A stretch of DNA of 60,580 bases from Acidobacteriota bacterium (GTDB taxonomy: Bacteria; Acidobacteriota; Blastocatellia; Pyrinomonadales; Pyrinomonadaceae), in assembly GCA_019639235.1 (NCBI GenBank), contig JAHBSG010000023.1, positions 1 to 60,580 of the forward strand, given 5' to 3'. Positions within the stretch are counted from its first letter, which is position 1, and every line of letters starts with the position of its first letter. Below, in pieces: positions 9,189 through 17,063 of the stretch. Below the pieces are notes generated by a model. It had not been told where the DNA came from, searched no databases, and worked only from the letters and a program-made list of their open reading frames with translations. Both the position numbers and the translations under genes were made by a program.

Positions 9189-9812
9189 ATGTCCACCAAG
9201 GTACTTCTCATCGAAAACCAGCCGCTCACACGTCTAGGCGTGCGGGCGGTTTTTGCTGATGCGGCGGACGTTGAGCTGATCGGCGAGGCGGACAATGCGG
9301 CGGATGGCTTCAGGATGTTCAGCGAGCTGCGGCCGGATGTGACGATCCTCGGGCTGCGGCTGCCGGATTCGTGCGCGATAGATGACCTCGATAATTACTT
9401 CATCGAAGACGCGAAGGCGAGGGTGATAGTGCTCGCCGAGCACGCCGGCGATGCGGAGATAAGCCGTGCGCTAAAGAAAGGTGCCGCCGGATATATCTGC
9501 AAGGATGTGACGCCCGCGGCGCTGACCGATGCGGTGCGGGCGGTCGCGGCGGGGCGGAAGTATATTCCCGACGACATCGCACGCATCTTGAGCGAAAATC
9601 TCGGGCAGGAAGAGCTGACCCGGACGGAGGCAAATGTGCTGCGGATGATAGTCGGCGGAATGTCGAACAAAGAGATCGCGTTTGCTCTCGACGTAAGCGA
9701 GAACACCGTCAAGTCGCACATCCAGAACATCTTCGGCAAGCTCGGCGTCTCAGACCGGACCTCAGCCGCGACGACGGCGATAAAACGCGGGATGGTGCGG
9801 GTTGATCTTTAG
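9189..9812 (+). CDS. LuxR/NarL-type regulator with degenerate receiver domain
   Basis: A 207-residue protein with a receiver domain (about 1-120) and a LuxR-type HTH (about 140-205: LTRTEANVLRMIVGGMSNKE, SENTVKSHIQNIFGKLGVSD). The HTH is intact, so DNA binding is likely. The receiver is not canonical. The phosphoacceptor position in PDVTILGLRLPD is Gly instead of Asp, the N-terminal acidic pair is replaced by ENQ, and the switch Thr region reads VLAEHA. The distal Lys (YICKD) remains. It is therefore probably phosphorylation-independent, working through dimerisation or a ligand. No histidine kinase is adjacent. Confidence 0.9.
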   Translation: MSTKVLLIENQPLTRLGVRAVFADAADVELIGEADNAADGFRMFSELRPDVTILGLRLPDSCAIDDLDNYFIEDAKARVIVLAEHAGDAEISRALKKGAAGYICKDVTPAALTDAVRAVAAGRKYIPDDIARILSENLGQEELTRTEANVLRMIVGGMSNKEIAFALDVSENTVKSHIQNIFGKLGVSDRTSAATTAIKRGMVRVDL

Positions 9813-9853
9813 TCAAAACCACCTCCGTGAGCGGGCAGCCAGTTCCATAAATT

Positions 9854-10489
9854 ATGAACGAGATAAAGAACGCCTTGACGGAATACGCCGAAAGCTTCAC
9901 CTCCGGCGAGAGCGATGTGCTCCGCGAGCTTCGCGAGCATTGCCACGCGCATTACAAAGATTCCTCGATGCTCTCGGGCTTTTATCAGGGCCGGCTGCTT
10001 TCGATGCTCTCGCATATGATCCGGCCGATGGCGGTGCTTGAGATCGGGACGTATCTCGGCTACTCGACCATCTGCCTCGCCGAGGGCCTGGCCGATGGCG
10101 GAAAGGTCATCTCGCTCGACATCAACGAAGAAACGAACGCTGTTGCGCAAGGCTTCATAGACCGCACGGAGTATCGCGACCGCATTCAGCTCCGGCTCGG
10201 CGAAGCGATCTTTATGATGCCGCATATGATCGGCCCCTTCGATCTGGTCTTTATCGATGCCGATAAACCCAACTACTCGAATTACTACCGCCTCGTTTTC
10301 GACAAGGTCCGCCCCGGCGGCTTCATCGTCGCGGACAACGTCCTCTGGAGCGGCCGCGTGCTCGAAGAAGAAAAGGACGAAGACACCCAAGCCCTCCACG
10401 ACTACAACCAAATGGTCCTAGCCGACGACCGCGTCGAGAATATCCTGCTCCCTATCCGCGACGGCCTAATGGTCGCGAGGAAGAAGTAG
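9854..10489 (+). CDS. Class I SAM-dependent O-methyltransferase (CCoAOMT/Omt3 family)
   Basis: A 211-residue cation-dependent O-methyltransferase. Visible motifs are VLEIGTYLGYSTICLAEGL (SAM-binding motif I), VISLDINEET, DLVFIDADKPNYSNYY (metal-binding Asp region) and GGFIVADNVLWSGRV. Bacterial members methylate catechol-type hydroxyls on small molecules; the substrate here cannot be told. It lies 41 bases downstream of the LuxR-type gene on the same strand and may share its transcript. Length is typical. Confidence 0.92.
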   Translation: MNEIKNALTEYAESFTSGESDVLRELREHCHAHYKDSSMLSGFYQGRLLSMLSHMIRPMAVLEIGTYLGYSTICLAEGLADGGKVISLDINEETNAVAQGFIDRTEYRDRIQLRLGEAIFMMPHMIGPFDLVFIDADKPNYSNYYRLVFDKVRPGGFIVADNVLWSGRVLEEEKDEDTQALHDYNQMVLADDRVENILLPIRDGLMVARKK

Positions 10490-10535
10490 TTAACGAATTC
10501 CTCGTACCGATGACAACGAGATTTAGGGTTGAAGG

Positions 10536-10558
10536 TATAATATTAAATAGTATATTAT
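10536..10558 (+). promoter_or_regulatory. TATAAT promoter within a palindromic operator of the HigBA-like module
   Basis: TATAAT lies at 10536-10541. The 7-bp arms ATAATAT (10537-10543) and ATATTAT (10552-10558) form a perfect inverted repeat covering the -10 box and reaching into the toxin start codon. This is a likely autoregulation site for the HTH antitoxin at 10936. Confidence 0.5.
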
Positions 10559-10934
10559 GAACGTGAAAGGAAAGCTCCTGACTTTCGTTGAGGTGCCGAT
10601 TTTTGTAAAGCGGATCGAAGAGCTCGGGGGGTTAGATCTACTAACGGCTATCGAAGACGAGTTGATCGAAAATCCAGAACGCGGGGCGTTGATAAAGGGA
10701 ACGAACGGGGCAAGAAAAGCCAGAATTGCCGACCCGAGAAAGAGAGGTGGAAAAAGCGGTGGGCTCAGGTATATTTACACTTATTTCGTTGCATACGACC
10801 GAATCTATCTTCTTTACCTATACGGTAAAGGCGAGCAATCAGAGCTTACGGCCACGCAGAAAAAGCAGTTGGGTGAGGTGATAAAGGAAGCGAAAGAGAT
10901 GCTTCGTAACAAGCACAAAATTAAGGGCGATTGA
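10557..10934 (+). CDS. RelE/HigB-like toxin of a type II toxin-antitoxin pair
   Basis: A 125-residue RelE-superfamily protein. The pattern KRIEELGGLDLLTAIEDELI, GARKARIAD, GGLRYIYTYFVAYDRIYLLY and QKKQLGEVIKEAKEML matches HigB-2-type mRNA interferases that cut mRNA on ribosomes. It precedes its antitoxin by one base, the toxin-first order typical of higBA. No Shine-Dalgarno is evident and the start overlaps a palindromic operator. The stretch to about 12.1 kb is AT-richer than its flanks, suggesting acquisition. Confidence 0.88.
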   Translation: MNVKGKLLTFVEVPIFVKRIEELGGLDLLTAIEDELIENPERGALIKGTNGARKARIADPRKRGGKSGGLRYIYTYFVAYDRIYLLYLYGKGEQSELTATQKKQLGEVIKEAKEMLRNKHKIKGD

Positions 10935-10935
10935 T

Positions 10936-11244
10936 ATGAATGAAAAGATGTTCAAGGAACTGATGACTGGGGCTCGACAGATGCGCGACCACGCGGCTGG
11001 CAAAAAGGTTGTCGGTGTGCGCGAAGTAGTGCGTGAAGTTAAGCCGCCTAGGCCAATGACCAAGAATGATATTGCCGAACTACGTCGTCGTTTGAATGTT
11101 TCACAGTCCGCATTTGCGGTACTCTTGAATACTTCGGCGGCGACAGTACGGGCATGGGAGCAAGGCACGAATAAGCCAAGCGGGGCAGCTCTAAGATTGC
11201 TGGCGATTGCACGCAGAAACCCTCGGGCACTTTACCTCGATTAA
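10936..11244 (+). CDS. HTH antitoxin (HigA-2-like)
   Basis: A 102-residue protein starting two bases after the toxin stop codon. The C-terminal half is an XRE-type helix-turn-helix (MTKNDIAELRRRLNVSQSAF, TSAATVRAWEQGTNKPSGAA). The N-terminal arm (residues 1-45) probably wraps and inhibits the toxin. It is expected to repress the operon through the palindrome at 10537-10558. The fold and the toxin-first order support a HigA-type antitoxin. Confidence 0.9.
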   Translation: MNEKMFKELMTGARQMRDHAAGKKVVGVREVVREVKPPRPMTKNDIAELRRRLNVSQSAFAVLLNTSAATVRAWEQGTNKPSGAALRLLAIARRNPRALYLD

Positions 11245-11308
11245 TACTCGTTTCAGCGCTTTTGCGGATAAACCGTGTTCGCCGAGGTTGTTTAACTGCG
11301 AGACAATT

Positions 11309-11602
11309 ATGGGAAAGATCAAAACAACTCCATGGGATCCCGCGGAGCATTTAAATTCCGAAAACGAAATGGCGGCGTATCTCGAAGCGGCTCTTGAGTA
11401 TGGTGAGCCTTCGCTCGTAGCCGCGGCGCTTGGCGATATTGCCCGGGCCCGCGGCATGACGCAGCTTGCCCGCGATACGGGCCTAGGCCGCGAGAGTCTT
11501 TATAAAGCTCTGTCGCCAAATGGAAATCCTGAGTTTTCGACCATTATGAAAGTTGTTCAGGCACTTGGCCTTCGGTTTCATGCTTCTCCTAATAAAGGTT
11601 AG
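11309..11602 (+). CDS. Orphan addiction-module antidote protein (HTH)
   Basis: A 97-residue protein starting at ATG 11309. TTPWDPAEHL, ALGDIARARGMTQLARDTGL, RESLYKALSPNGNPEFSTIM and VQALGLRFH are hallmarks of the family annotated as putative addiction module antidote proteins, which normally lie downstream of a Gp49/RelE-like killer. No such killer lies directly upstream: the preceding gene is the HigA-like antitoxin and the 64-base gap holds nothing recognisable. It is either a solitary antitoxin or has been co-opted next to the HigBA pair. Confidence 0.85.
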   Translation: MGKIKTTPWDPAEHLNSENEMAAYLEAALEYGEPSLVAAALGDIARARGMTQLARDTGLGRESLYKALSPNGNPEFSTIMKVVQALGLRFHASPNKG

Positions 11603-11631
11603 GAAGAGGCTTGTTCCTTTAGTTTAGAGAT

Positions 11632-12144
11632 ATGGACGGCCGCCAAAATTACCGGTCCTCATATGAGTTGCGACGAGTTATTTTCTTTGGTGCAGTCGCA
11701 AGTAGCAGCCTTATCGTGTCCGTGCTGTTTCTTTATTATCTCGGTTCGCAGGTTTCTTCTCACCCCGGATATTCCACCGACACGATCAGCGAAATGATGG
11801 GATACGCGGAGTTCTTTCTGTTCTCCTACGGCTCTTATTTCGCAGCAGCCGTCATTGTTTGGAGCTACTCTGACTACTTCTCGAAAAAAACCGTCTCCTG
11901 GTTACCCATTGCGCTGTTCGGATCGATACTCTTTTCAACCTCATTTTTGCTTCGAGTTTGGATTTCAGATTTGTTGTCGTATCAAGAGAATGATCCTTTT
12001 CGGTCTGCGCCACCGGGATTTTGGATGGTGGTGGTGTCTATCCTGATCGTAGCCGGAGCTTGCTTTTTGATGACTTTCATCGGTTGCGCAATGGCATCGT
12101 CCCTATTTACTTCAAAGCACGATGCAAAAATCGTCCCAAAATAA
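11632..12144 (+). CDS. Putative four-helix membrane protein, unknown function
   Basis: A 170-residue protein with about four hydrophobic segments: VIFFGAVASSSLIVSVLFLY, FFLFSYGSYFAAAVIVW, PIALFGSILFSTSFLL and VVVSILIVAGACFLMTFIGC. Short polar loops separate them and the Lys-rich tail is cytoplasmic by the positive-inside rule. I recognise no family. It sits in the AT-rich stretch with the toxin-antitoxin genes and has no obvious operon partner. ATG 11632 is taken as start, with no strong ribosome-binding site. Confidence 0.6.
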   Translation: MDGRQNYRSSYELRRVIFFGAVASSSLIVSVLFLYYLGSQVSSHPGYSTDTISEMMGYAEFFLFSYGSYFAAAVIVWSYSDYFSKKTVSWLPIALFGSILFSTSFLLRVWISDLLSYQENDPFRSAPPGFWMVVVSILIVAGACFLMTFIGCAMASSLFTSKHDAKIVPK

Positions 12145-12222
12145 TCACCCAAAAGTATTAGATCGCGCCTACCGCAATTGATGGTTACATTACGAGCCTG
12201 AACCGATAGACTTCTTGTAATG

Positions 12223-12279
12223 GCTTTGCGACTTTGCGGGTAATGGTTTTTCTACCGCAAAGACGCAGAGTCGCGAAGG
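12223..12279. repeat. Inverted CTTTGCG/CGCAAAG repeat in the leader of the first pirin gene
   Basis: CTTTGCGACTTTGCGGGTA at 12223-12241 is inverted relative to TACCGCAAAGACGCAGAGTC starting at 12253, around a T-rich loop. The same CTTTGCG word family recurs at 27770-27803 before alaS-C. The element sits just upstream of the AAGGAG ribosome-binding site of the pirin gene. Confidence 0.7.
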
Positions 12280-12299
12280 AAGACAAGGAGAATTGTAAA

Positions 12300-13193
12300 A
12301 TGTCGGCACAATCGAAGACATCGAGACAGGTAAAAAGAGTAGAAAGGATCGTTACGCCGCCGCCGAAGCATTGGGTCGGCGATGGATTCAACGTGCACGG
12401 GTTTTTCCCGCACGGGCCGCTGACGGGCGAGCGGATGAGCCCGTTCTTTTTGCTGGACTATAACGCGTTGACCGAATTTCCGCCGCGTGAGGAGCCGTTC
12501 GGCGTCGGAGCCCATCCGCATCGCGGATTCGAAACGGTGACCATTGCATACAAAGGTAAGGTCGAGCACCACGACAGCCGCGGCGGCGGCGGGATCATCG
12601 GCGAGGGCGACGTGCAATGGATGACCGCCGGCAGCGGCTTGCTGCACAAGGAGTTTCACGAGCAGGAATCGAACCGGCTCGGCGGGCCTTTTCAGATGGT
12701 TCAGCTTTGGGTCAATCTGCCGGCAAAGGACAAGATGACCGAGCCGAAATACCAGGCGATCACGAATGCCGAAATGGGCCGCGTAAAGCTCCCGCTCGGC
12801 GGCGAGGTCGAGATAATTGCCGGCGAATTCGGCGGAGTGAAAGGCCCGGCGACGACCTTCACGCCCGTTCATCTCTACAACCTGAAGATGAAGCAGGGCG
12901 AGACGGTAGAGCTGACCTATCCCAAAGGCTATACGACGGCTTTGCTTGCGATCGAGGGCTCGGCATTGCTGAACGGTGAAGAGAAATTGCCGCTTAACAA
13001 CCTGGCGTTGTTCGAAAAGGACGGCGAAACGCTGCGGGTGGCGGCGCTGGAGGACGGCATATTTTTATTGATGAGCGGCGAACCGCTGAACGAGCCGATC
13101 GCGCAGTACGGCCCGTTCCTGATGAACACGAATGCTGAGATAGCCCAGGCGATCGACGATTACCAGCAAGGCAAATTCGGCTATCTCAGATAG
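12300..13193 (+). CDS. Pirin family protein
   Basis: A 297-residue bicupin. ATG 12300 is chosen because AAGGAG lies nine bases upstream; the frame is open further back only through a repeat element. The N-terminal cupin has the pirin signature GAHPHRGFETVTIAYKGKVE with His and Glu metal ligands, then GIIGEGDVQWMTAGSGLLHK. The C-terminal cupin is divergent. Pirins bind iron; roles range from quercetin dioxygenase activity to redox sensing. A second pirin follows after 22 bases, so the two are likely co-transcribed. Confidence 0.93.
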   Translation: MSAQSKTSRQVKRVERIVTPPPKHWVGDGFNVHGFFPHGPLTGERMSPFFLLDYNALTEFPPREEPFGVGAHPHRGFETVTIAYKGKVEHHDSRGGGGIIGEGDVQWMTAGSGLLHKEFHEQESNRLGGPFQMVQLWVNLPAKDKMTEPKYQAITNAEMGRVKLPLGGEVEIIAGEFGGVKGPATTFTPVHLYNLKMKQGETVELTYPKGYTTALLAIEGSALLNGEEKLPLNNLALFEKDGETLRVAALEDGIFLLMSGEPLNEPIAQYGPFLMNTNAEIAQAIDDYQQGKFGYLR

Positions 13194-13215
13194 TTAAGAA
13201 CAAGGAGGAATTGCA

Positions 13216-13914
13216 ATGATAAAGATCAGACGCTCTGGCGAACGCGGGCATGCCAATCATGGTTGGTTGGACACTTACCACAGTTTTTCGTTTGCGGATT
13301 ACTACGACCCGCAACACATGGGCTTTCGCTCGCTTCGGGTGATAAACGAGGACTTCATAGAGCCGGCACAGGGCTTTCCGACGCACGGCCACCGCGACAT
13401 GGAGATCGTAACTTATGTGATCGAGGGCGAGCTTTCGCACCGCGATTCGATGGGCAACGGCGAGACGATCCGCCCGCACGAGGTGCAGCGGATGACGGCC
13501 GGGACCGGCGTTCTCCACAGCGAATACAGCTCGCCGACGGACAAGACGCACATGCTCCAGATCTGGTTGCTGCCCGAAAAGAAGAACCTGCAGCCCTCGT
13601 ATGAGCAGACCTATTTTGCCCCCGAGGAGAAGCAGGGCAAGCTCCGGCTCGTTGCCTCACGCGGCGGCGATGACGGCTCGGTCCATATCAATCAGGACGT
13701 GCGGCTTTATGCCTCGCTCCTCTCGGCCGGCGACGAGGTAAAGCACGAACTTGCCGAGGGCCGATACGCATGGGTGCAGCTCATTTCCGGCGAACTTGCG
13801 ATCAATGGCGAAACGCTGAAGCCCGGCGACGGCGCCGCCATCAGCGAAGAGACGACGCTCGAGCTTAAGGCAAACGCGGACGGTACGGAGTTCCTGCTGT
13901 TCGACCTGAACTAA
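13216..13914 (+). CDS. Pirin family protein (YhhW-like)
   Basis: A 232-residue pirin closest in style to E. coli YhhW. It has MIKIRRSGERGHANHGWLDT at the N-terminus and the HSFSFADYYDPQHMGF motif, with metal ligands in PTHGHRDMEIVTYVIEGELS. Known relatives show quercetinase activity in vitro. An AAGGAGG ribosome-binding site lies at 13202-13208. It is distinct in sequence from the preceding pirin, so the pair is not a recent duplication. Substrate unknown. Confidence 0.93.
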   Translation: MIKIRRSGERGHANHGWLDTYHSFSFADYYDPQHMGFRSLRVINEDFIEPAQGFPTHGHRDMEIVTYVIEGELSHRDSMGNGETIRPHEVQRMTAGTGVLHSEYSSPTDKTHMLQIWLLPEKKNLQPSYEQTYFAPEEKQGKLRLVASRGGDDGSVHINQDVRLYASLLSAGDEVKHELAEGRYAWVQLISGELAINGETLKPGDGAAISEETTLELKANADGTEFLLFDLN

Positions 13915-14002
13915 CGCGCAAGCCATAGGAGAAGATTCCCGCGGATTTCGACTTCTTCTATGGCTTCCTTGAGTTTTCGAGGGTCGGTTTCTCTGTCTTA
14001 GT

Positions 14003-14060
14003 TCTGTGGTCTCTGTGGTTTTGTCTTTAACTAGAATAAGAAAAACCACAGAAGGCACAG
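14003..14060. repeat. CTGTGGT/ACCACAG inverted repeat
   Basis: CTGTGGTCTCTGTGGTTTT (from 14004) is inverted relative to AAAAACCACAGAAGGCACAG (14041-14060). It belongs to the same dispersed family as 194-247 and 51979-52005. The stretch 13915-14155 otherwise holds only the promoter of the next gene, with a TGCTATACT box at 14129-14137. Confidence 0.65.
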
Positions 14061-14155
14061 ACGAAGCCCACAGAAACGAGACTAATTGCTTACATCCTTC
14101 ATCATTTTGAGTGACGTTTCTACGACCTCTGCTATACTCCGTCCGGAGAAAAGAG

Positions 14156-14518
14156 ATGAAGATCGTTGCTGTGATTTTGACCGCGGTCGTTGCCCTTGAG
14201 CACATCGGGATAATGGTGCTTGAGATGTTCTTTTGGGATCATCCGGTTGGGCGGCGGATCTTTGGAATGACGCCGGAGGTCTCGGCGGCCTCGGCGACGC
14301 TTGCGGCAAATCAGGGGCTTTATAATGGCTTTCTTGCGGCGGGTTTGATCTGGGGACTGGTCAGCCGCCGGCGTGAGCTGAAGCTCTTTTTCCTCGGGTG
14401 TGTTGTAGTTGCCGGGGTTTTTGGGGCGGCGACGGCGAAGGGCTCGATACTTTTCACGCAGGCATTGCCCGCGGCGGTCGCGTTTGCGGCGGTGCTGCTC
14501 GCCGACCGAAAAAGCTAG
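14156..14518 (+). CDS. DUF1304 family membrane protein
   Basis: A 120-residue four-helix integral membrane protein of the DUF1304 family: LEHIGIMVLEMFFWDHPVG, ANQGLYNGFLAAGLIWGL, FFLGCVVVAGVFGAATA, and a last helix ending ADRKS. Function in the family is unknown. ATG 14156 follows GGAGAAAAGAG, and an extended -10 (TGCTATACT) lies 18 bases upstream. Its last four bases overlap the stop of convergent rsmG. Confidence 0.9.
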   Translation: MKIVAVILTAVVALEHIGIMVLEMFFWDHPVGRRIFGMTPEVSAASATLAANQGLYNGFLAAGLIWGLVSRRRELKLFFLGCVVVAGVFGAATAKGSILFTQALPAAVAFAAVLLADRKS

Positions 14519-15147
14519 CGCTTGCCTTTGCCGGCCCGCGGCGGGACGACAAAAACAAATCTTTGTTCAGAGAGCGGGATGAGGTGCGCGGTGTGCCGCG
14601 TCCCGCTTTTTGCGAGTGCCTCGCCGAGCGACGGCCCGCTGAAGAGCACAAGCTCGCGGCCGGCGGCCCACTTGAGCAACTTCGGGAGCTTGCGAGAGAG
14701 CTTATCGAGCGCGCGGGTCGTTATTTCGCTCGCCTCGCCTGGCTCCGCTTCTTCAAATTGGCGGTTTACGATCTGGACGCGAGCCGCGAGCCCGAGCCTT
14801 TCCACCGCTTCTGCCAGATAATTGCACTTCTTTTCTTTTGATTCGATCAGCGTTGCCCGCAGCCCTTCGCGGACGAGAAGGCACGGCAGCGAGGGCAAGC
14901 CCGCACCGGTGCCGATATCGGCAATGTGCGCCTCGGCCGGCAAGAACGTGAGCAAATAGAGGCTTTCAAGAATGTGGCGAATGGCGAACTCCTCCGCATC
15001 GCAGGGAGCGACCAAGTGGAGCAGCTCGTTGTGCTCGGCGATGATGGCGGCAAGAGCCTCAAGCCTCGCGATCTGCTCATCGGTCAGCCCGAGCCCGAAG
15101 GCCGCCTCGTTTGCCCTGATATGCTCTTTTAGTCCGGCTGTGATCAC
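14515..15147 (-). CDS. rsmG: 16S rRNA (guanine-527-N7)-methyltransferase RsmG
   Basis: RsmG methylates G527 of 16S rRNA using SAM. The sequence has NELLHLVAPCDAEEFAIRHI, the SAM motif ADIGTGAGLPSLPCLL, ESKEKKCNYLAEAVERLGL and EITTRALDKLSRKLPKL, as in the family. The frame can start at TTG 15171, but that codon lies inside the terminator of the upstream tRNA. I prefer GTG 15147, giving 210 residues. The C-terminus is Lys/Arg rich. Confidence 0.93.
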   Translation of the reverse strand: MITAGLKEHIRANEAAFGLGLTDEQIARLEALAAIIAEHNELLHLVAPCDAEEFAIRHILESLYLLTFLPAEAHIADIGTGAGLPSLPCLLVREGLRATLIESKEKKCNYLAEAVERLGLAARVQIVNRQFEEAEPGEASEITTRALDKLSRKLPKLLKWAAGRELVLFSGPSLGEALAKSGTRHTAHLIPLSEQRFVFVVPPRAGKGKR

Positions 15148-15161
15148 AAAAAAGGCCCTGC

Positions 15162-15199
15162 AAAAAGGCAAAAGCCCCGCCTTCGCGGCCGGGCCTTTG
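15162..15199 (-). terminator. Rho-independent terminator after tRNA-Leu
   Basis: Reading the minus strand, AAAGGCCC pairs with GGGCTTTT around a GC-rich loop and runs into a GCCTTTTT tract. It lies 7 bases past the tRNA 3' end and just before the rsmG start. Confidence 0.65.
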
Positions 15200-15205
15200 A
15201 AAGAT

Positions 15206-15292
15206 TGGTGCGGACGAGAAGAATCGAACTTCCACTCTGTAACCAGAACAGGCTTCTGAGACCTGCGCGTCTACCAGTTCCGCCACGTCCGC
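15206..15292 (-). tRNA. tRNA-Leu (CAG anticodon), CCA encoded
   Basis: The minus strand folds as a class II tRNA. The acceptor stem is GCGGACG/CGTCCGC with discriminator A and an encoded CCA at 15208-15206. The anticodon stem CAGGT/GCCTG encloses loop CTCAGAA, giving anticodon CAG. A long variable arm precedes the T arm, loop TTCGATT. It reads Leu codon CUG. Confidence 0.95.
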
Positions 15293-15369
15293 ACGAGCGA
15301 ATTCAGAGAATACTAATTCGCCGAGGGAAATTCAAGACATCGGCCCGAAAGGTGGTGTATATTTAGGCG

Positions 15370-16074
15370 ATGCGAAAGTTCCTTACGGCCGAATGGCGCG
15401 ACCTGATAATGGCGAACTACGAGGTTTCGCCCGAGTTGCTTGCCTCGCGGGTTCCCGAGGGGACGGAGCTTGACCTTCATGAAGGCCGCTGCTTTGTCAG
15501 CCTGGTCGGGTTCATGTTTCTCGATACGCGGGTTTTGGAATTCCTTGTCCCGTTCCACGTAAATTTCGAAGAGGTCAACCTGCGGTTCTACGTCGTCCGC
15601 GAGACCGAGGGCGAGATCCGCCGCGGGGTCGTTTTTGTAAAAGAGATAGTGCCGCGGGCGGCAATAGCACTGATCGCCCGGCGGCTTTACGGCGAGCCCT
15701 ACGAACGCTGGCGGATGTCGCACTTTCGCGATGCGCTTCATGTTCGTTACTCATGGGAGAAGGGCGAATGCCGCAACACGATAAGCGTTGAGAGCGGGGC
15801 AAATCTCGGCGTGCCGGGCGAGGGCTCGCACGAGGAATTCATAATCGAACACTACTGGGGCTACACGAAACGCGGCGGCGGCCGGACGGACGAATACAAG
15901 GTCGAGCACCCGAAGTGGGAGCTATTTGCCGCAGAAAGGCCGCACATCGACGTCGATTTCGGCTGCACATACGGGCCGGAATTTGCGTTTCTCCGCGAAG
16001 AAAAGCCGTATTCGGTGGTGCTGGCCAAAGGCTCGGTGATAGCGGTTTATAAGGGCAAGTCTTTGAACTTGTAA
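15370..16074 (+). CDS. DUF2071 family protein (YqjF-like)
   Basis: A 234-residue protein of the DUF2071/YqjF family: TAEWRDLIMANYEVSPELLA, GTELDLHEGRCFVSLVGFMF, VNFEEVNLRFYVV, GVVFVKEIVPR and an EHPKWELFAAE-like block. The family has an acetoacetate decarboxylase-like fold but no proven reaction. A TATATT box ends six bases before the ATG with no Shine-Dalgarno, a strong leaderless candidate. The 3' end lies at the edge of a tandem duplication that covers the region before folA. Confidence 0.9.
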   Translation: MRKFLTAEWRDLIMANYEVSPELLASRVPEGTELDLHEGRCFVSLVGFMFLDTRVLEFLVPFHVNFEEVNLRFYVVRETEGEIRRGVVFVKEIVPRAAIALIARRLYGEPYERWRMSHFRDALHVRYSWEKGECRNTISVESGANLGVPGEGSHEEFIIEHYWGYTKRGGGRTDEYKVEHPKWELFAAERPHIDVDFGCTYGPEFAFLREEKPYSVVLAKGSVIAVYKGKSLNL

Positions 16075-16375
16075 CTTGAAGCTTAAAACTGATAACTGAA
16101 ACGGATATTTGTAACAGTTGTTAGGTCATAGTTTTTAGTGTCTAGTTTTTTGTGAGTATGGCATTGGTCGATATTGCGGCCTTTGCGGATAATTTCGCGA
16201 TCGGGAGCAGTGGAAGAGCAAGTTCTCGAACTTGTAACTTCAAACTTAGAACTAAGAACTGAACCGAATATTTGTAACAGTTAATAGTTTTAACTATTGA
16301 GGTAACAGTTTTTCGTATGACACTTATCGCCATTGTGGCCATTGCGGAGAATTTTGCGATCGGGAAGGGCGGGAA
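16071..16375 (+). repeat. Tandem duplication of the folA 5' region
   Basis: Two diverged copies, about 160 bases apart, run from a GAACTTGTAACTT word (16066 and 16228). They continue through TATTTGTAACAGTT and a start codon (16158 and 16317) into GCGATCGGGA within the folA reading frame. The first copy has decayed; the second leads into the intact gene. Confidence 0.8.
16158..16262 (+). pseudogene. Decayed 5' copy of folA
   Basis: This 34-codon frame reads MALVDIAAFADNFAIGSSGR, clearly related to MTLIAIVAIAENFAIGKGGK of the intact folA at 16317. It then runs into the repeated upstream sequence and stops at TGA. It is the first copy of the tandem duplication and is not expected to encode an active enzyme. 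Confidence 0.75.
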
Positions 16376-16796
16376 GCTGCCGTGGCATTATCCGGCGGAC
16401 CTGAAATTCTTTAAAGAGACGACGATGGGCAATGCGGTGGTGATGGGGCGGACGACGTGGGGCTCGATCGGGCGACCGCTGCCGAATCGGCTTAATATCG
16501 TGCTCAGTCGCAGCGGCAGCATCGAGCCGCAGCCGGGCGTGATCTTACTCCGGAGCAAAGAGGAAGTGCTGTCGCTTGCCGGTTATCTGAAGGGCGACGT
16601 GTTCATCATCGGCGGGGCGAAGACCTACGAGAACTTTGCCGATGTGATAGATAAATGGATCGTCACGGAGATCCCGGAAACGGTTGAAGATGCGGATGTT
16701 TTTATGCCGCGGGATTTTTTGAACGGCTTTCGGAGCGTTACCCGAACGCCTATCGATGGAGATTTAAAAGTGGTCGAGTATGAAAGAGTGTCCTGA
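16317..16796 (+). CDS. folA: Dihydrofolate reductase
   Basis: DHFR reduces dihydrofolate to tetrahydrofolate with NADPH in the cytoplasm. At 159 residues it has normal bacterial length. Motifs are LIAIVAIAENFAIGKGGKLP with the WHYPADLKFFKETT substrate site, MGRTTWGSIGRPLPNRLNIV for NADPH binding and DVFIIGGAKTYENF. The catalytic acid position after the W-H-Y-P block is D. No thyA is adjacent. The 3' end overlaps the next small gene by 17 bases. Confidence 0.96.
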   Translation: MTLIAIVAIAENFAIGKGGKLPWHYPADLKFFKETTMGNAVVMGRTTWGSIGRPLPNRLNIVLSRSGSIEPQPGVILLRSKEEVLSLAGYLKGDVFIIGGAKTYENFADVIDKWIVTEIPETVEDADVFMPRDFLNGFRSVTRTPIDGDLKVVEYERVS

Positions 16797-17034
16797 ATGC
16801 AGTTCCGATAAGATAATCCGGGATGTAAAGCTCGTGGATTACGGAGACAGCAATGCCCGGTATAATCAAAACGCCTTAGTTTACGAGAAGCCGGACGCGC
16901 TGATCTTCAAGACGGCTGTCAAGACCGAGTTGAGAGCTGAGGCCTGCGGCGAATGTGGATTCATTCAGTCATACCTGGTCGATCCGAAGCGACTTTGGTT
17001 CGCTTACACATCCCGGTCGGGAAATGTAGAATAG
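16780..17034 (+). CDS. Small zinc-ribbon-like protein, unknown function
   Basis: An 84-residue protein overlapping the end of folA by 17 bases. Two Cys pairs, MKECPECSSDK at the N-terminus and EACGECGFIQSYLVDP near residue 60, form a likely zinc ribbon with a long insert between the knuckles. I recognise no named family. The overlap suggests co-translation with folA. Confidence 0.7.
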   Translation: MKECPECSSDKIIRDVKLVDYGDSNARYNQNALVYEKPDALIFKTAVKTELRAEACGECGFIQSYLVDPKRLWFAYTSRSGNVE

Positions 17035-17063
17035 CTTGCAAAAGGAGAAGGAGGCACACGGCT

